Positions 48,510-59,961 of a stretch of DNA of 64,000 nt are shown here, piece by piece; the first letter of the stretch is position 1; the number at the start of each line of letters is the position of its first letter. A model generated the notes under the pieces. The model made no database searches and was not told the origin of the DNA. It saw nothing but the letters and a program-made list of their open reading frames with translations. Source of the DNA: Gavia stellata (Eukaryota > Chordata > Aves > Gaviiformes > Gaviidae); the NCBI RefSeq assembly GCF_030936135.1, contig NC_082602.1, positions 248,001-312,000 of the forward strand. The letters run 5' to 3'. A program made the translations under genes and the position numbers.

Positions 48510-49605
48510 GAGGCGCGGAGGGAGGGAGTGAAGGATGGAGGGATGGTGGAAGGAGGGAGTGAAGGAGGAAGGGAGGGAGGACAGAGGGAGGGAGCGAAGG
48601 ATGGAGGGATGAGGGAGGGAATGAAGGAGGAAGAGAGGCATGGCAGAGGGAGGGAGTGAAGGATGGAGGGATGGTGGAAGGAGGCGAGGCATTGGAAGGA
48701 TGACGGAGTGAAGGATGGAGGGATGGTGGAAGGAGGGAGTGAAGAAGGAAGGGAGGGAGCGAAGGATGGAGGGATGAGGGAGGGAGGGAGTGAAGGAGGA
48801 AGGGAGGCATGGCAGAGGGAGGGAGCGAAGGATGGAGGGACAGTGGAGGGAGGGATGGAGGGATGACGGAGCAAAGGGTGGAGGGAGGGATGGAAGGGTG
48901 ATGGAGGGAGCGAAGGATGGAGGGATGGCAGAGGGAGAAGGTGAGGCATTGGAAGGATGATGGAGCGAAGGATGGAGGGATGGTGGAGGGAGTGAAGAAG
49001 GGAGGGAGGACAGAGGGAGAGTGAAGTACGGAGGGATGAAGGAGGGAGTGAAGGAGGAAGAGAGGCATGGCGGAGGGAGGGAGCGAAGGATAGAGGGACG
49101 GCGGAGGGAGGAAGTGAGGCATTGGAAGGATGACGGAGGGAGTGAAGGATGGAGGGGTGAGGGAGGGAGTGAAGGAGGAAGGGAGGGATGGTGGAGGGAG
49201 GGAGTGAAGGATAGAGGGATGAGGGAGGGAGGGATGGAGGGAGCGAAGGATGGAGGGATGGTGGAGGGAGGGAGCGAAGGAGGAAAGGAGGCATGGCAGA
49301 GGGAAGGAGCGAAGGATGGAGGGATGGTGGAGGGAGGGAGCAAAGGAGGAAAGGAGGCATGGCAGAGGGAAGGAGCGAAGGATGGAGGGATGACAGAGGG
49401 AGCGAGGCATGGAGGGATGGTGGAGGGAGTGAAGGATAGGGCGATGATGGGGAGGGAGTGAAGGAGGAAGGAAGGGAGGATGGCGGGAGGGAGCAAAGGA
49501 TGGAGGGATGGTGGAGGGAGGGAGTGAAGGATGGAGGGGTGATGGACAGAGGGAGCGAAGGAGGAAGGGAGGGAGGACAAAGGGAAGTCCAGGTGGGGAA
49601 GGGGA
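48510..49605. repeat. Purine-rich minisatellite (about 1.1 kb)
   Basis: Degenerate tandem array built from GGAGGGAG, GAAGGATGGAGGGATGG, GAAGGAGGAAGGGAGG and GAGGCATGGCAGAGGGAG modules, on the plus strand almost entirely G and A. The shared module GGATGGAGGGATGG recurs every 50-100 bases with higher-order mixing. All three minus-strand frames stay open for more than 1.3 kb because the complementary strand (CTCCCTCC, CATCC) contains almost no stop codons, so the predicted Ser/Pro-rich proteins are artefacts. Long mirror-symmetric purine tracts of this kind can form triplex DNA. Confidence 0.9.
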
Positions 49606-50455
49606 GAGAAGGGAGCGGCATGGAGCCACCCCCGGAGCCACCCCGTACCCGTACCCCTGCGCACACCCGTACACACACCCAGTAACTGCAGTCCCGTGCA
49701 CGCGCACCCCTTTACCCACACAGCACGTGCCCACCCCACAGTCAACCCTCGTGCACACCCCCCCGTACCCGCTACTGCCCCACCACTACCACCCACACCC
49801 CCTTGTCCCCCACAGGCACCCACACCCCCCCCACGCACACCCTTCACCCCAGTGGGGTCCCCCAGAGACGGGCCACAGCCCGCACTGGGGAAGACCAGGC
49901 TCTGGCACCACCCTTGTGGCCACCACCCTGGTGCTCCTGCCCCACGTCTGCCCGGGGACTTCTCTCAGCAGGGACCAGCAATAACCAAAAATCACTTTCC
50001 AGCCCTGGAAGCCCCTAATGAGGCTTTTTTCCCCCCCTCCCCACTGGACTAACTGGAAATTTGAAGCACGTACCATGTCGCTGGAGGTGACCGCAGGCTT
50101 TGGCACGTGACGGTGCAAAGGGTGCGGAAGCAGCCCAATCCGCTCTCCCTTCCACCTTTAGGTCATAAGTTTCCACCTGAAAATTCCCTCTTTCCTTTTT
50201 CCCAGACTCCAAGTCTCTGAGTGCCTGCCCTGGCTATCAAAAAATAACTAAAAATCGCAATTACAGCCTCAGGGCTCATGACTAGCTCTCTTTTGGGCTA
50301 CCAACTTTTTCTGGAGTCCACGGGCAAGTCTTTCCTCGCTGGCCGGCGGCTTTCAAAAATCCTTGTGTCAAGCCAAAACTTGAATTTCTCTCTTTTATTT
50401 TTTTTTTTTCCCCCCCTCGTAGGATTTGTCGTAAGCAAAATTTCCTGCAGGCGGG
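49606..50455. other. C-rich then mixed intergenic stretch
   Basis: From 49620 to 49860 the plus strand is rich in CACCC and ACACCC motifs (loosely repeated), then grades into ordinary sequence. No supported exon. Confidence 0.4.
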
Positions 50456-50459
50456 AGCA

Positions 50460-51010
50460 GGCGGAGTTACCCAGCAGTGGCCGTCAGAAGGACACGCACC
50501 GGTCAGCCGTTCGCGCGCGCCGGCAAACAACCGCGCGCAAGCAACCGCAAGCACGGAGCGGGACTCGGGTAGCCCGCCTGCGCGCACACGCGCCAGCACG
50601 ATCCACGTGCAGCGCCTGCGTTTGCAGGCAAGCACGGACGTGGCCCAAGACGCGCACGAGGACGATCGGCGGGTACGGCATACACCCGCGCACGCGTGGG
50701 GCGCGTAACACGGGCGCAGCAAACGCGTAGAAAAACCCGGGACACGCCGGCGCGCACGCGTGCGAGCCCGCAGGCACGTGTACGTACGGCAAGCGCGCCA
50801 CGCAGCCGCCACGCCCGTGCGCGCATGTGGGGCCGCAGCAAAGCGCGCGCCGGCAGGCCCGGACGAGCAGGCAGAGAGATTGTGTGCCCGTAGCTGCGCG
50901 CGGAGCGCCCGAGCGTGCGCACCCCTGCGCCCCTTCCCCGGGGAAGAGACGTTCGCCCCTCTTTGAGCGCGGAGCACCCCACCACGCTGCGGCCAAGCCA
51001 AGCTAACCGG
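50460..51010. promoter_or_regulatory. Orphan CpG-rich segment with alternating purine-pyrimidine tracts
   Basis: About 550 bases unusually dense in CpG, with many alternating tracts such as GCGCGCACGCGTGCG, GGCACGTGTACGTACGG and GTGCGCGCATGTG. No recognised gene starts here: ZNF511 ends 3.4 kb to the left and PRAP1 starts 2 kb to the right. Retained CpG suggests a region unmethylated in the germ line, that is, a possible promoter of an unrecognised transcript or a regulatory island. Open frames on the minus strand across it (170-239 aa) are Arg/Ala/Cys-rich and look like composition artefacts. Confidence 0.4.
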
Positions 51011-51044
51011 GATGCCGCGTGCAAGCCGGGCTGGCCATCAGCTT

Positions 51045-51200
51045 ATTTTACTTAAGCACGAACGCTAATACCAACGTCGCCAACTCCACTCCCTCATCGC
51101 GTGACAGTGTATAATGTGAATTAATATAGATATTAACAAAATTAATATCATTTCGTAGTATAAAATTGATACAGCTAGGAAAGGGATATTTGATAACGCA
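51045..51200. other. Small AT-rich patch
   Basis: About 150 bases rich in TTAATAT, AATTAATA and ATATTAAC, sharply bounded by the CpG-rich segment on the left and GC-rich sequence on the right. Its function is unknown. Confidence 0.4.
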
Positions 51201-51326
51201 TTCAGCGCGTCGCCGAGCGCGTCTCCGGCTTCTCCCCCGGCACGTCCCTAAGCAAAGCGCTAGCCAGGTCACCCAGCACTTGGATGGCGGAGCTGGTGCC
51301 GGGAGCTTGGCCTTCGCCCGGCCCTG

Positions 51327-51369
51327 CGCGAAAACAGGGGTCCCTGTGCGAAAACAGGGGTCCCTGCGT
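51327..51369. repeat. Short direct repeat, 21-base unit
   Basis: GCGAAAACAGGGGTCCCTG occurs twice in tandem, followed by a third partial start (GCGTGAA). It lies just before the G-rich minisatellite. Confidence 0.6.
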
Positions 51370-51569
51370 GAAGCGGCGTGTCACCCGTCGCAGCAGATTG
51401 CGGCTTCGGACTGGCACGCACCGCCAAAGCTTATCTCCTAGGGGAAGAAATGCATTGGCAAAAGGTTTGGGGACCGAGAGCCCCAAATTCACCCGTTTTT
51501 CCTTCTGTTGTAGGGGAGCTGAAGGCACCCGTGTGATGGAGCTGGGTCCCGTCACGCTGGATGCCGGGG

Positions 51570-52830
51570 AGAAGCACCTGGGTGCTGGGGGGTGCAAAGA
51601 CCTGGGTGCTGGGGGGAGGCAAACACCTGGGTGTTGTGGGGTGCAAACACCTGGGTGCTCAGGGGAGGCAAAGACCCGGGTGCTGGGGGGAGGCAAACAC
51701 CTGGGTGCTGGGGGGGGTGCAAACACCTGGGTGCTGGGGGTGTGCAAACACCTGGGTGCTCAGGGGAGGCAAACAGCTGGGTGCTGGGGGGGTGCAAACA
51801 CCTGGGTGTTGTGGGGTGCAAACACCTGGGTGCTCAGGGGAGGCAAAGACCCGGGTGCTGGGGGGAGGCAAACACCTGGGTGCTGGGGGGGGTGCAAACA
51901 CCTGGGTGTTGTGGGGTGCAAACACCTGGGTGCTCAGGGGAGGCAAACACCTGGGTGCTGGGGGGTGCAAAGACCCGGGTGCTGGGGGGAGGCAAACACC
52001 TGGGTGCTGCGGGGGGCTGCAAACACCTGGGTGTTGTGGGGTGCAAACACCTGGGTGCTCAGGGGAGGCAAACATCTGGGTGCTGGGGGGGGCTGCAAAC
52101 ACCTGGGTGTTGTGGGGTACAAACACCTGGGTGCTTGGGGGAGGCAAACAGCTGGGTGCTGGGGGGGTGCAAACACCTGGGTGTTGTGGGGTGCAAACAC
52201 CTGGGTGCTGGGGGGTGCAAACACCTGGGTGCTGGGGGGTGCAAACACCTGGGTGCTGGGGGGTGCAAACACCTGGGTGCTGGGCGGTGCAAAGACCCGG
52301 GTGCTGGGGGGTGCAAACAGCTGGGTGCTGTGGGGGGTGCAAACACCTGGGTGTTGTGGGGTGCAAACGCCTGGGTGCTGGGGCCAGGCAAACACCTGGG
52401 TGCTGGGGGGTGCAAAGACCTGGGTGCTGGGGGTGTGCAAACACCTGGGTGCTGGGGGGTGCAAAGACCCGGGTGCTGAGGGGTGAAAACACCTGGGTGC
52501 TGGGGGGATGCAAAGACCTGGGTGCCGGGGGGGGGTGCAAACACCTGGGTGCTGGGGGGTGCAAAGACCTGGGTGCTGGGGGGGGTGCAAACACCTGGGT
52601 GCTGGGGGGTGCAAAGACCTGGGTGCTGGGGGTGTGCAAACACCTGGGTGCTGGGGGGTGCAAAGACCCGGGTGCTGAGGGGTGAAAACACCTGGGTGCT
52701 GGGGGGATGCAAAGACCTGGGTGCCGGGGGGGGGTGCAAACACCTGGGTGCTGGGGGGGTGCAAAGACCTGGGTGCTGGGGGGGGTGCAAGCACCTGGGT
52801 GCCGGGGGGGGGTGCGCAAGCCCCGTACAT
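51570..52830. repeat. G-rich minisatellite, about 25-base unit (about 1.26 kb)
   Basis: Roughly 45-50 copies of a unit close to GGTGCAAACACCTGGGTGCT followed by GGGG, with variants (GAGGCAAACACC, GCTCAGGGG, GTTGTGG, AAGACCCGGG). Some blocks of several units are themselves repeated (51.65-51.85 resembles 51.83-51.94, and 52.43-52.53 resembles 52.62-52.72), indicating recent unequal exchange. Each unit contains GGG or longer G-runs on the plus strand, so the array has strong G-quadruplex potential. Long open frames on both strands are repeat artefacts. It ends about 160 bases before the PRAP1 start codon. Confidence 0.95.
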
Positions 52831-52988
52831 GGGTGCTGTGGGTGTGTGTTAATCCCACGCCCCGTTTCCCCCGAGCAGCACCACCCAGCACCACCCAAGG
52901 CCACGCGGGACGCGTGGGACGGACGGCCCCGGGAGCGGCCGCACCCGCCCGCGGGCAAAGTGCGGGGCAGGGCCCGGCGGGAGCAGCC

Positions 52989-55900
52989 ATGGAGCGGTGC
53001 GTCCTGCCCGGCTGCCGCGGGCAGCGCCGGGGGGCACGGGGGGCCGGGGGGGGGGGGAGTGGGGCTGGGGGGCAGGCAGGGGCTGGGGGTGCGGGCACAG
53101 GGGGCGGGCAGGGGCTGTGGGTGCGGGCACAGGGCGCAGGCAGGGGCTGTGGGTGCAGGCACAGGGTGCGGGCAGGGGCTGTGGGTGCGGGCACAGGGTG
53201 CGGGCAGGGGCTGGGGGTGCAGGCAGGGGCTGTGGGTGCGGGCACAGGGTGCGGGCAGGGGCTATGGGTGCAGGCAGGGGCTGTGGGTGCGGGCACAGGG
53301 CGCAGGCAGGGGCTGTGGGTGAGGGCAGGGGCTGTGGGTGCAGGCACAGGGTGCAGGCAGGGGCTGTGGGTGCGGGCACAGGGTGCGGGCAGGGGCTGGG
53401 GGTGCAGGCAGGGGCTGTGGGTGCGGGCACAGGGTGCGGGCAGGGGCTGTGGGTGCGGGCAGGGGCTGTGGGTGCAGACACAGGGCGCAGGCAGGGGCTG
53501 TGGGTGAGGGCACAGGGTGCGGGCAGGGGCTGTGGGCACAGGCACAGGGTGCAGGCAGGGGCTGGGGGTGAGGGCAGGGGCTGTGGGTGCGGGCAGAGGG
53601 TGCGGGCAGGGGCTGTGGGTGCAGACACAGGGTGCGGGCAGCGGCTGTGGGTGCGGGCAGGGGCTGTGGGTGCAGGCACAGGGTGCAGGCAGGGGCTGTG
53701 GGTGCAGGCACAGGGTGCGGGCAGGGGCTGTGGGTGCGGGCAGGAGCTGTGGGTGCAGGCACAGGGTGCAGGCAGGGGCTGTGGGTGCGGGCAGGGGCTG
53801 TGGGTGCAGACACAGGGTGCGGGCAGGGGCTGTGGGTGCAGACACAGGGTGCGGGCAGCGGCTGTGGGTGCGGGCAGGGGCTGTGGGTGCAGGCACAGGG
53901 TGCAGGCAGGGGCTGTGGGTGCGGGCACAGGGTGCGGGCAGGGGCTGTGGGTGCGGGCAGGAGCTGTGGGTGCAGGCACAGGGTGCAGGCAGGGGCTGTG
54001 GGTGCGGGCAGGGGCTGTGGGCACAGGCACAGGGTGCAGGCAGGGGCTGTGGGTGCGGGCACAGGGTGCGGGCAGGGGCTGTGGGTGCGGGCAGGGGCTG
54101 TGGGTGCAGACACAGGGCACAGGCAGGGGCTGTGGGTGAGGGCAGGGGCTGTGGGTGCGGGCACAGGGTGCGGGCAGGGGCTGTGGGTGCGGGCAGGGGC
54201 TATGGGTGCAGGCACAGGGCGCAGGCAGGGGCTGTGGGTGCAGGCACAGGGTGCAGGCAGGGGCTGTGGGTGCAGGCAGGGGCTGTGGGTGCGGGCAGGG
54301 GCTGTGGGTGCAGGCACAGGGCGCAGGCAGGGGCTGTGGGTGCAGGCAGGGGCTGTGGGTGCAGACACAGGGCACAGGCAGGGGCTATGGGTGCAGGCAG
54401 GGGCTATGGGTGCAGGCACAGGGCGCAGGCAGGGGCTATGGGTGCAGGCAGGGGCTGTGGGTGCGGGCACAGGGCGCAGGCAGGGGCTATGGGTGCAGGC
54501 AGGGGCTATGGGTGCAGGCACAGGGCGCAGGCAGGGGCTATGGGTGCAGGCAGGGGCTATGGGTGCAGGCACAGGGCGCAGGCAGGGGCTGTGGGTGCGG
54601 GCAGGGGCTATGGGTGCAGGCACAGGGTGCAGGCAGGGGCTGTGGGTGCGGGCAGGGGCTGTGGGCACAGGCACAGGGTGCAGGCAGGGGCTGTGGGTGC
54701 GGGCACAGGGTGCGGGCAGGGGCTGTGGGTGCGGGCAGGGGCTGTGGGTGCGGGCACAGGGTGCAGGCAGGGGCTGTGGGTGCGGGCAGGGGCTGTGGGC
54801 ACAGGCACAGGGCGCAGGCAGGGGCTGGGGGTGCGGGCACAGGGTGCGGGCAGTGGCTGTGGGTGCAGGCAGGAGCTGTGGGTGCAGGCACAGGGTGCGG
54901 GACAGGGGCTGTGGGTGCGGGCACAGGGTGCGGGACAGGGGCTGTGGGTGCGGGCAGGGGCTGTGGGTGGAGGCACAGGGTGCAGGCAGGGGCTGTGGGT
55001 GCAGGCACAGGGAGGAGCTGTGGGTGCAGGGTGTGGGCAGGCACTGTGGGCACAGTGAGTGCAGGGTGCAGGCGGGTGCCCTGGGTGCAGGCAGGCACCC
55101 GCCAACACAGCTATTGCCAACGTGGCTCCTCTGCCATCCCTCTGCCAGTCCGACAGCCGCACGGCTCTGCAGCATCGCCGTCCTGCTGGGCGCTGCCCTC
55201 CTCCTGCCCGCACCCGGGGGCACCCAGGTGAGCCCCCCACCCTCCCACCGCCCCGTGTGATGAGCGGGCACAGGGAGACCCACGCGTCACCTGTGCCACC
55301 CCCTTCTCTCCTCGCAGGCTCCGAGCAACACCGGGCAGAAGGACTTGGCCATGGAGCAGGATTTGGCCAAGGAAATGTAAGAGGCGTCCGTGCTCCCCGC
55401 ACCTTCGGGCATCTGGCTTGTAAAAACCAACAAAGCAACACCCCAAAACAGAAAAGCATTCTAGGGGGAGAATAAATTTCCCTCATTGCCTTGCACCCCC
55501 TAAAAATTAAGGGGCTCCCAGCTCTGTCTTGCCCCCACATCACCCAAACTCTCCCCGTGTCGAGCCCTGGCTGCTTTCCCTTTGCTGCCGGCGGTGGGGA
55601 GCTGCGGGTGCTGCGGCGTCGACGTCTCGGACCCATCCAGCCTGTTCGCGGGCTAAGCGGCTAAATTAGCCCGTTTGCTCCCCGAGCTCCTAATTACAGC
55701 CTCCTGGGGGGGCATGGGGGGGTCTCGCCAGGGTCTCTGCACCCTGATGGGGTGGGATTCCCCCGGGGCAGGGGGATATTCCATAACCCCGACGCTCTGC
55801 GACCTCTCCTCGCTGATTTTGCTCCCCTCTTCCAGCATCCTGGGCATAGGAGCGGTGGAGCCGCCGGAGGAAGGTGAGATCTCCAAAGAGATGGAACCGG

Positions 55901-56100
55901 GTATAAAGGTCTTCTCCAGCAGCGCCTGGGCTCGATGGGGCCCCCGCCAAGCCCAGGCGGGACCGGAGGAGGATCGCGACCACCTCCACCACCCCCAGGA
56001 TGATGCCACGGAGGCCGATGCCCGCGGGCCACCCCGGATCCTGTCCCTGGAGGTGCAGAGCGGCCCGGAGGAGGACCGCGACCATCTCCACCACGGCTGA
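52989..56100 (+). CDS. PRAP1: Proline-rich acidic protein 1 (secreted)
   Basis: In mammals PRAP1 is a small secreted, disordered, acidic protein of gut and liver epithelium reported to aid lipid absorption. Four coding exons with continuous phases: 52989-52996 (8 bases, in a strong start context GCAGCCATGG), 55149-55227, 55318-55376, 55836-56100; total 136 residues. The junction of exons 1 and 2 gives a proper signal peptide, MERPTAARLCSIAVLLGAAL then LLPAPGGTQ. The mature part contains GIGAVEPPEEGEI, like human VVEPPEKD, and the hallmark GPEEDRDHLHHPQ (residues 91-103; human GPEEDQDHIYHPQ, from memory). The motif recurs as GPEEDRDHLHHG at the C-terminus, an internal duplication. A 2 kb minisatellite fills intron 1. 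Position between ZNF511 and ECHS1 matches human synteny. AATAAA lies at 56198. The exon 1 assignment is the least certain part. Confidence 0.85.
53060..55075. repeat. Minisatellite in PRAP1 intron 1 (about 2 kb)
   Basis: The array mixes two units: a 19-base unit GTGGGTGCGGGCAGGGGCT and a 32-base unit made of GTGGGTGCGGGCACAGG plus GTGCGGGCAGGGGCT. CGG/CAG and TGT/TAT variants are spread unevenly; TATGGG variants cluster at 54.37-54.63 kb, suggesting local expansion. The plus strand is strongly G-rich. All plus frames and two minus frames are open over more than 1 kb, which is why spurious proteins of 500-745 residues appear. It fills nearly all of intron 1 between the 8-base first coding exon and exon 2. 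Confidence 0.95.
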
Positions 56101-56197
56101 GTGGAGACTTGCCCGGGGCTTCGACATGAGGGGTGGGAGCCGCCCCTGGGGCTTCCCGAGGGGACCTGTCCCTCCCTACCCACCCCTGAGCCCCGCC

Positions 56198-56203
56198 AAT
56201 AAA
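56198..56203 (+). terminator. PRAP1: Polyadenylation signal of PRAP1
   Basis: AATAAA 98 bases after the PRAP1 stop codon. Confidence 0.7.
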
Positions 56204-56609
56204 CCCATTCCCCGTCCTGATGGGCTCCTCATTGCTGCCAGAAACCTATCGCTAAGTGCAGGGCCCCTAGATCTTGGGGATCCCCCTCCTCGGGCTCACC
56301 CCGAGACCCCCGAGCGGGGTGAGGATGATGCTTTGGGGCGAGGGACTCAGCCCAGTTCAACCCAGGTGGGGCTGAGGCCGGGCAAACTCAGCGCATCGGT
56401 GTTGCACCCAAGAAGGTGCCCGCAAGCCGTCCCCTCCCTGGGGGACACACGGACCTATTGCTCCACGAAGCCCCAGCCCAGCGTCGGAGAGCAGAGTGAT
56501 GGAGTCGGTGGGGGGGGTCTCAGGGAACCCCAACACTTCCCAGCTCGCGGGGGGGACGACACACACCGCAGCGAGGATGCCCCATCTCCCGGCAGCGCCA
56601 GGAAAACCT
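56204..56609. other. Convergent intergenic gap between PRAP1 and ECHS1
   Basis: About 400 bases of GC-rich sequence between the two facing polyadenylation signals. No FUOM coding sequence is visible here, although FUOM occupies this gap in human. Confidence 0.5.
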
Positions 56610-56615
56610 TTTAAT
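56610..56615 (-). terminator. ECHS1: Polyadenylation signal of ECHS1
   Basis: ATTAAA on the minus strand about 145 bases after the ECHS1 stop codon; the common variant hexamer, no AATAAA nearer. Confidence 0.5.
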
Positions 56616-56758
56616 AACGATGGCAAACGCGGTCCCCGCTGCCGGTCGTCTCACCCCAGGCAAGTATCGCTCGCCGGCGGGGCCCGGACCCCCTCCGCGG
56701 GGTGACGCGGGGGGCCGACGGGTAGCAGGGGACCGCGGGGACCCGCACCACCCCGGGC

Positions 56759-58859
<2,101 letters not shown>

Positions 58860-59420
58860 GGCGGAGCGCGGCGGAGCGCGGCGGAGCGGCCCCGCCCCGC
58901 CCCTCTCCCCGCCGACGCCCCGCCCCGCCCCGCGCCCATTGGCAGAGGCGGCCCCGCCCCACAGCGCGCCATCCCCATTGGCCGAAGCGCCGCCGCCGCG
59001 CCCCGCCCCCGGCGCGCTGCCGGGTGGGGCGGGGCCGGGCGGGGCCGCGCCGCTCCCGTGGGGCCGCCGCGGTCCCGTGGACGGGGACCTCGGGGAAGGG
59101 GGAGCGGGCTCTGCGCCCCGCGCGGCGGGACACGAGTGGGCCCCGGTGGGGCCGCCATTAGCGGGGTTTGGAGGCGCTGTGGGGCGGGACGGCGCGGGAG
59201 GGGTGCGCTTCCCCCGCCGCCTCCCGCCGCTGCACGCACCGCCGCCGGCGGCCCCGCGTGGCCCCTCCCCCCCCCCCCCCCCCCAACCACCGCCGCTGCG
59301 CGGCGCCGAGCGCGCGCCCCCGCGCGTGGAGTGGGGGGAGGGGGGAGGGCGCGCGGCGGCGGGAGCGCGGCCGGGGAGGAGCGGAGCGGAGCGAGGCAGC
59401 GGCGGCCCCGGGCCCGGTGA
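58860..59420. promoter_or_regulatory. Divergent ECHS1/SPRN CpG-island promoter
   Basis: The sequence between the ECHS1 start codon and the presumed SPRN 5' end is extremely CpG-rich with repeated GCCCCGCCCC and GGGGCGGGGC boxes (58.89-59.05 kb), CCATTGG (CCAAT-box reversed) at about 58936 and 58975, and no TATA box. A possible noncoding SPRN exon ends at 59416 (donor GTGAGC). A run of about 19 C residues lies near 59265-59284. Confidence 0.6.
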
Positions 59421-59961
59421 GCCCCGCGGGCGGAGGCGGTGTGCGCAGTACCGGGGCGGGGAGGCGAGCGGTATGCGCGCGTGGGGTACGCGCGCGGGTG
59501 AGCGGCGGACGGGCGCCCACGCCCCCACGGGCAGCCCGTGACCGGTGCGGCGGGGCGGGTGCCCGTGCGCGAGCCGCCCAAACGTTGCCGGTGAGGCAGG
59601 CACGGGGGCTGCGCGTGCAGACCCCCCCCCCCCCCCCCCTCCGTGGGCGCGGACACGCGTGTAGGAGCCGCGCAGGGACGCGCTTTTGAGGCGCTCGCCG
59701 CCCGCAGCTTGTCCGCGCGTGTGCCAGCGCCGCGCGCACGGGCGCGCACGGGCGCGCGGGCAGGAGCGCGCCGCATCCACGGCCACGCGGGGGGGGGGGG
59801 AGCGTGGAGCGTGTTTACGCGGCCCGTGGGCTGTTGCCTGAGCGCCACGCCCGCGTGGGCCAACCGCCTGGGGGCGCCCGTGCGCGCGTGGGGGGGGGCG
59901 TGTCCGCGGACACGCGTGGCAGGGCGGCGGCTGAGCTCTCCGCCTGCGCGGGTGCGGTGGG
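59421..59961 (+). other. Presumed SPRN 5' intron or leader
   Basis: GC-rich sequence with a second long C-run (about 59620-59639) and alternating CGCGCG/ACGCGTG tracts. In mammals SPRN has a noncoding first exon; here the acceptor before the coding exon is not obvious, so I cannot fix the leader structure. Confidence 0.35.

Noticed and set aside
48341-49847. Minus-strand open frames of 445-491 aa, rich in Ser and Pro
   Set aside because: All three frames are open over the same purine-rich minisatellite; the peptides are translations of CTCCCTCC-type repeats with no start context, splice signals or family match.
50282-51024. 170-239 aa Arg/Cys/Ala-rich minus-strand frames
   Set aside because: Three overlapping frames over the same CpG-rich segment, no splice sites, no domain; kept only as an orphan CpG-rich region.
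51284-55283. Open frames of 295-745 aa on both strands across the G-rich arrays
   Set aside because: They arise because the repeat units lack stop codons in most frames. They contradict the real PRAP1 exon structure, in which the second array is intronic.
55318-55475. AATAAA-like motif inside PRAP1 intron 3
   Set aside because: The exon ending at 55376 joins in phase with 55836, and the strong PRAP1 motif lies in the later exon, so this is not the main gene end; a short isoform cannot be excluded.
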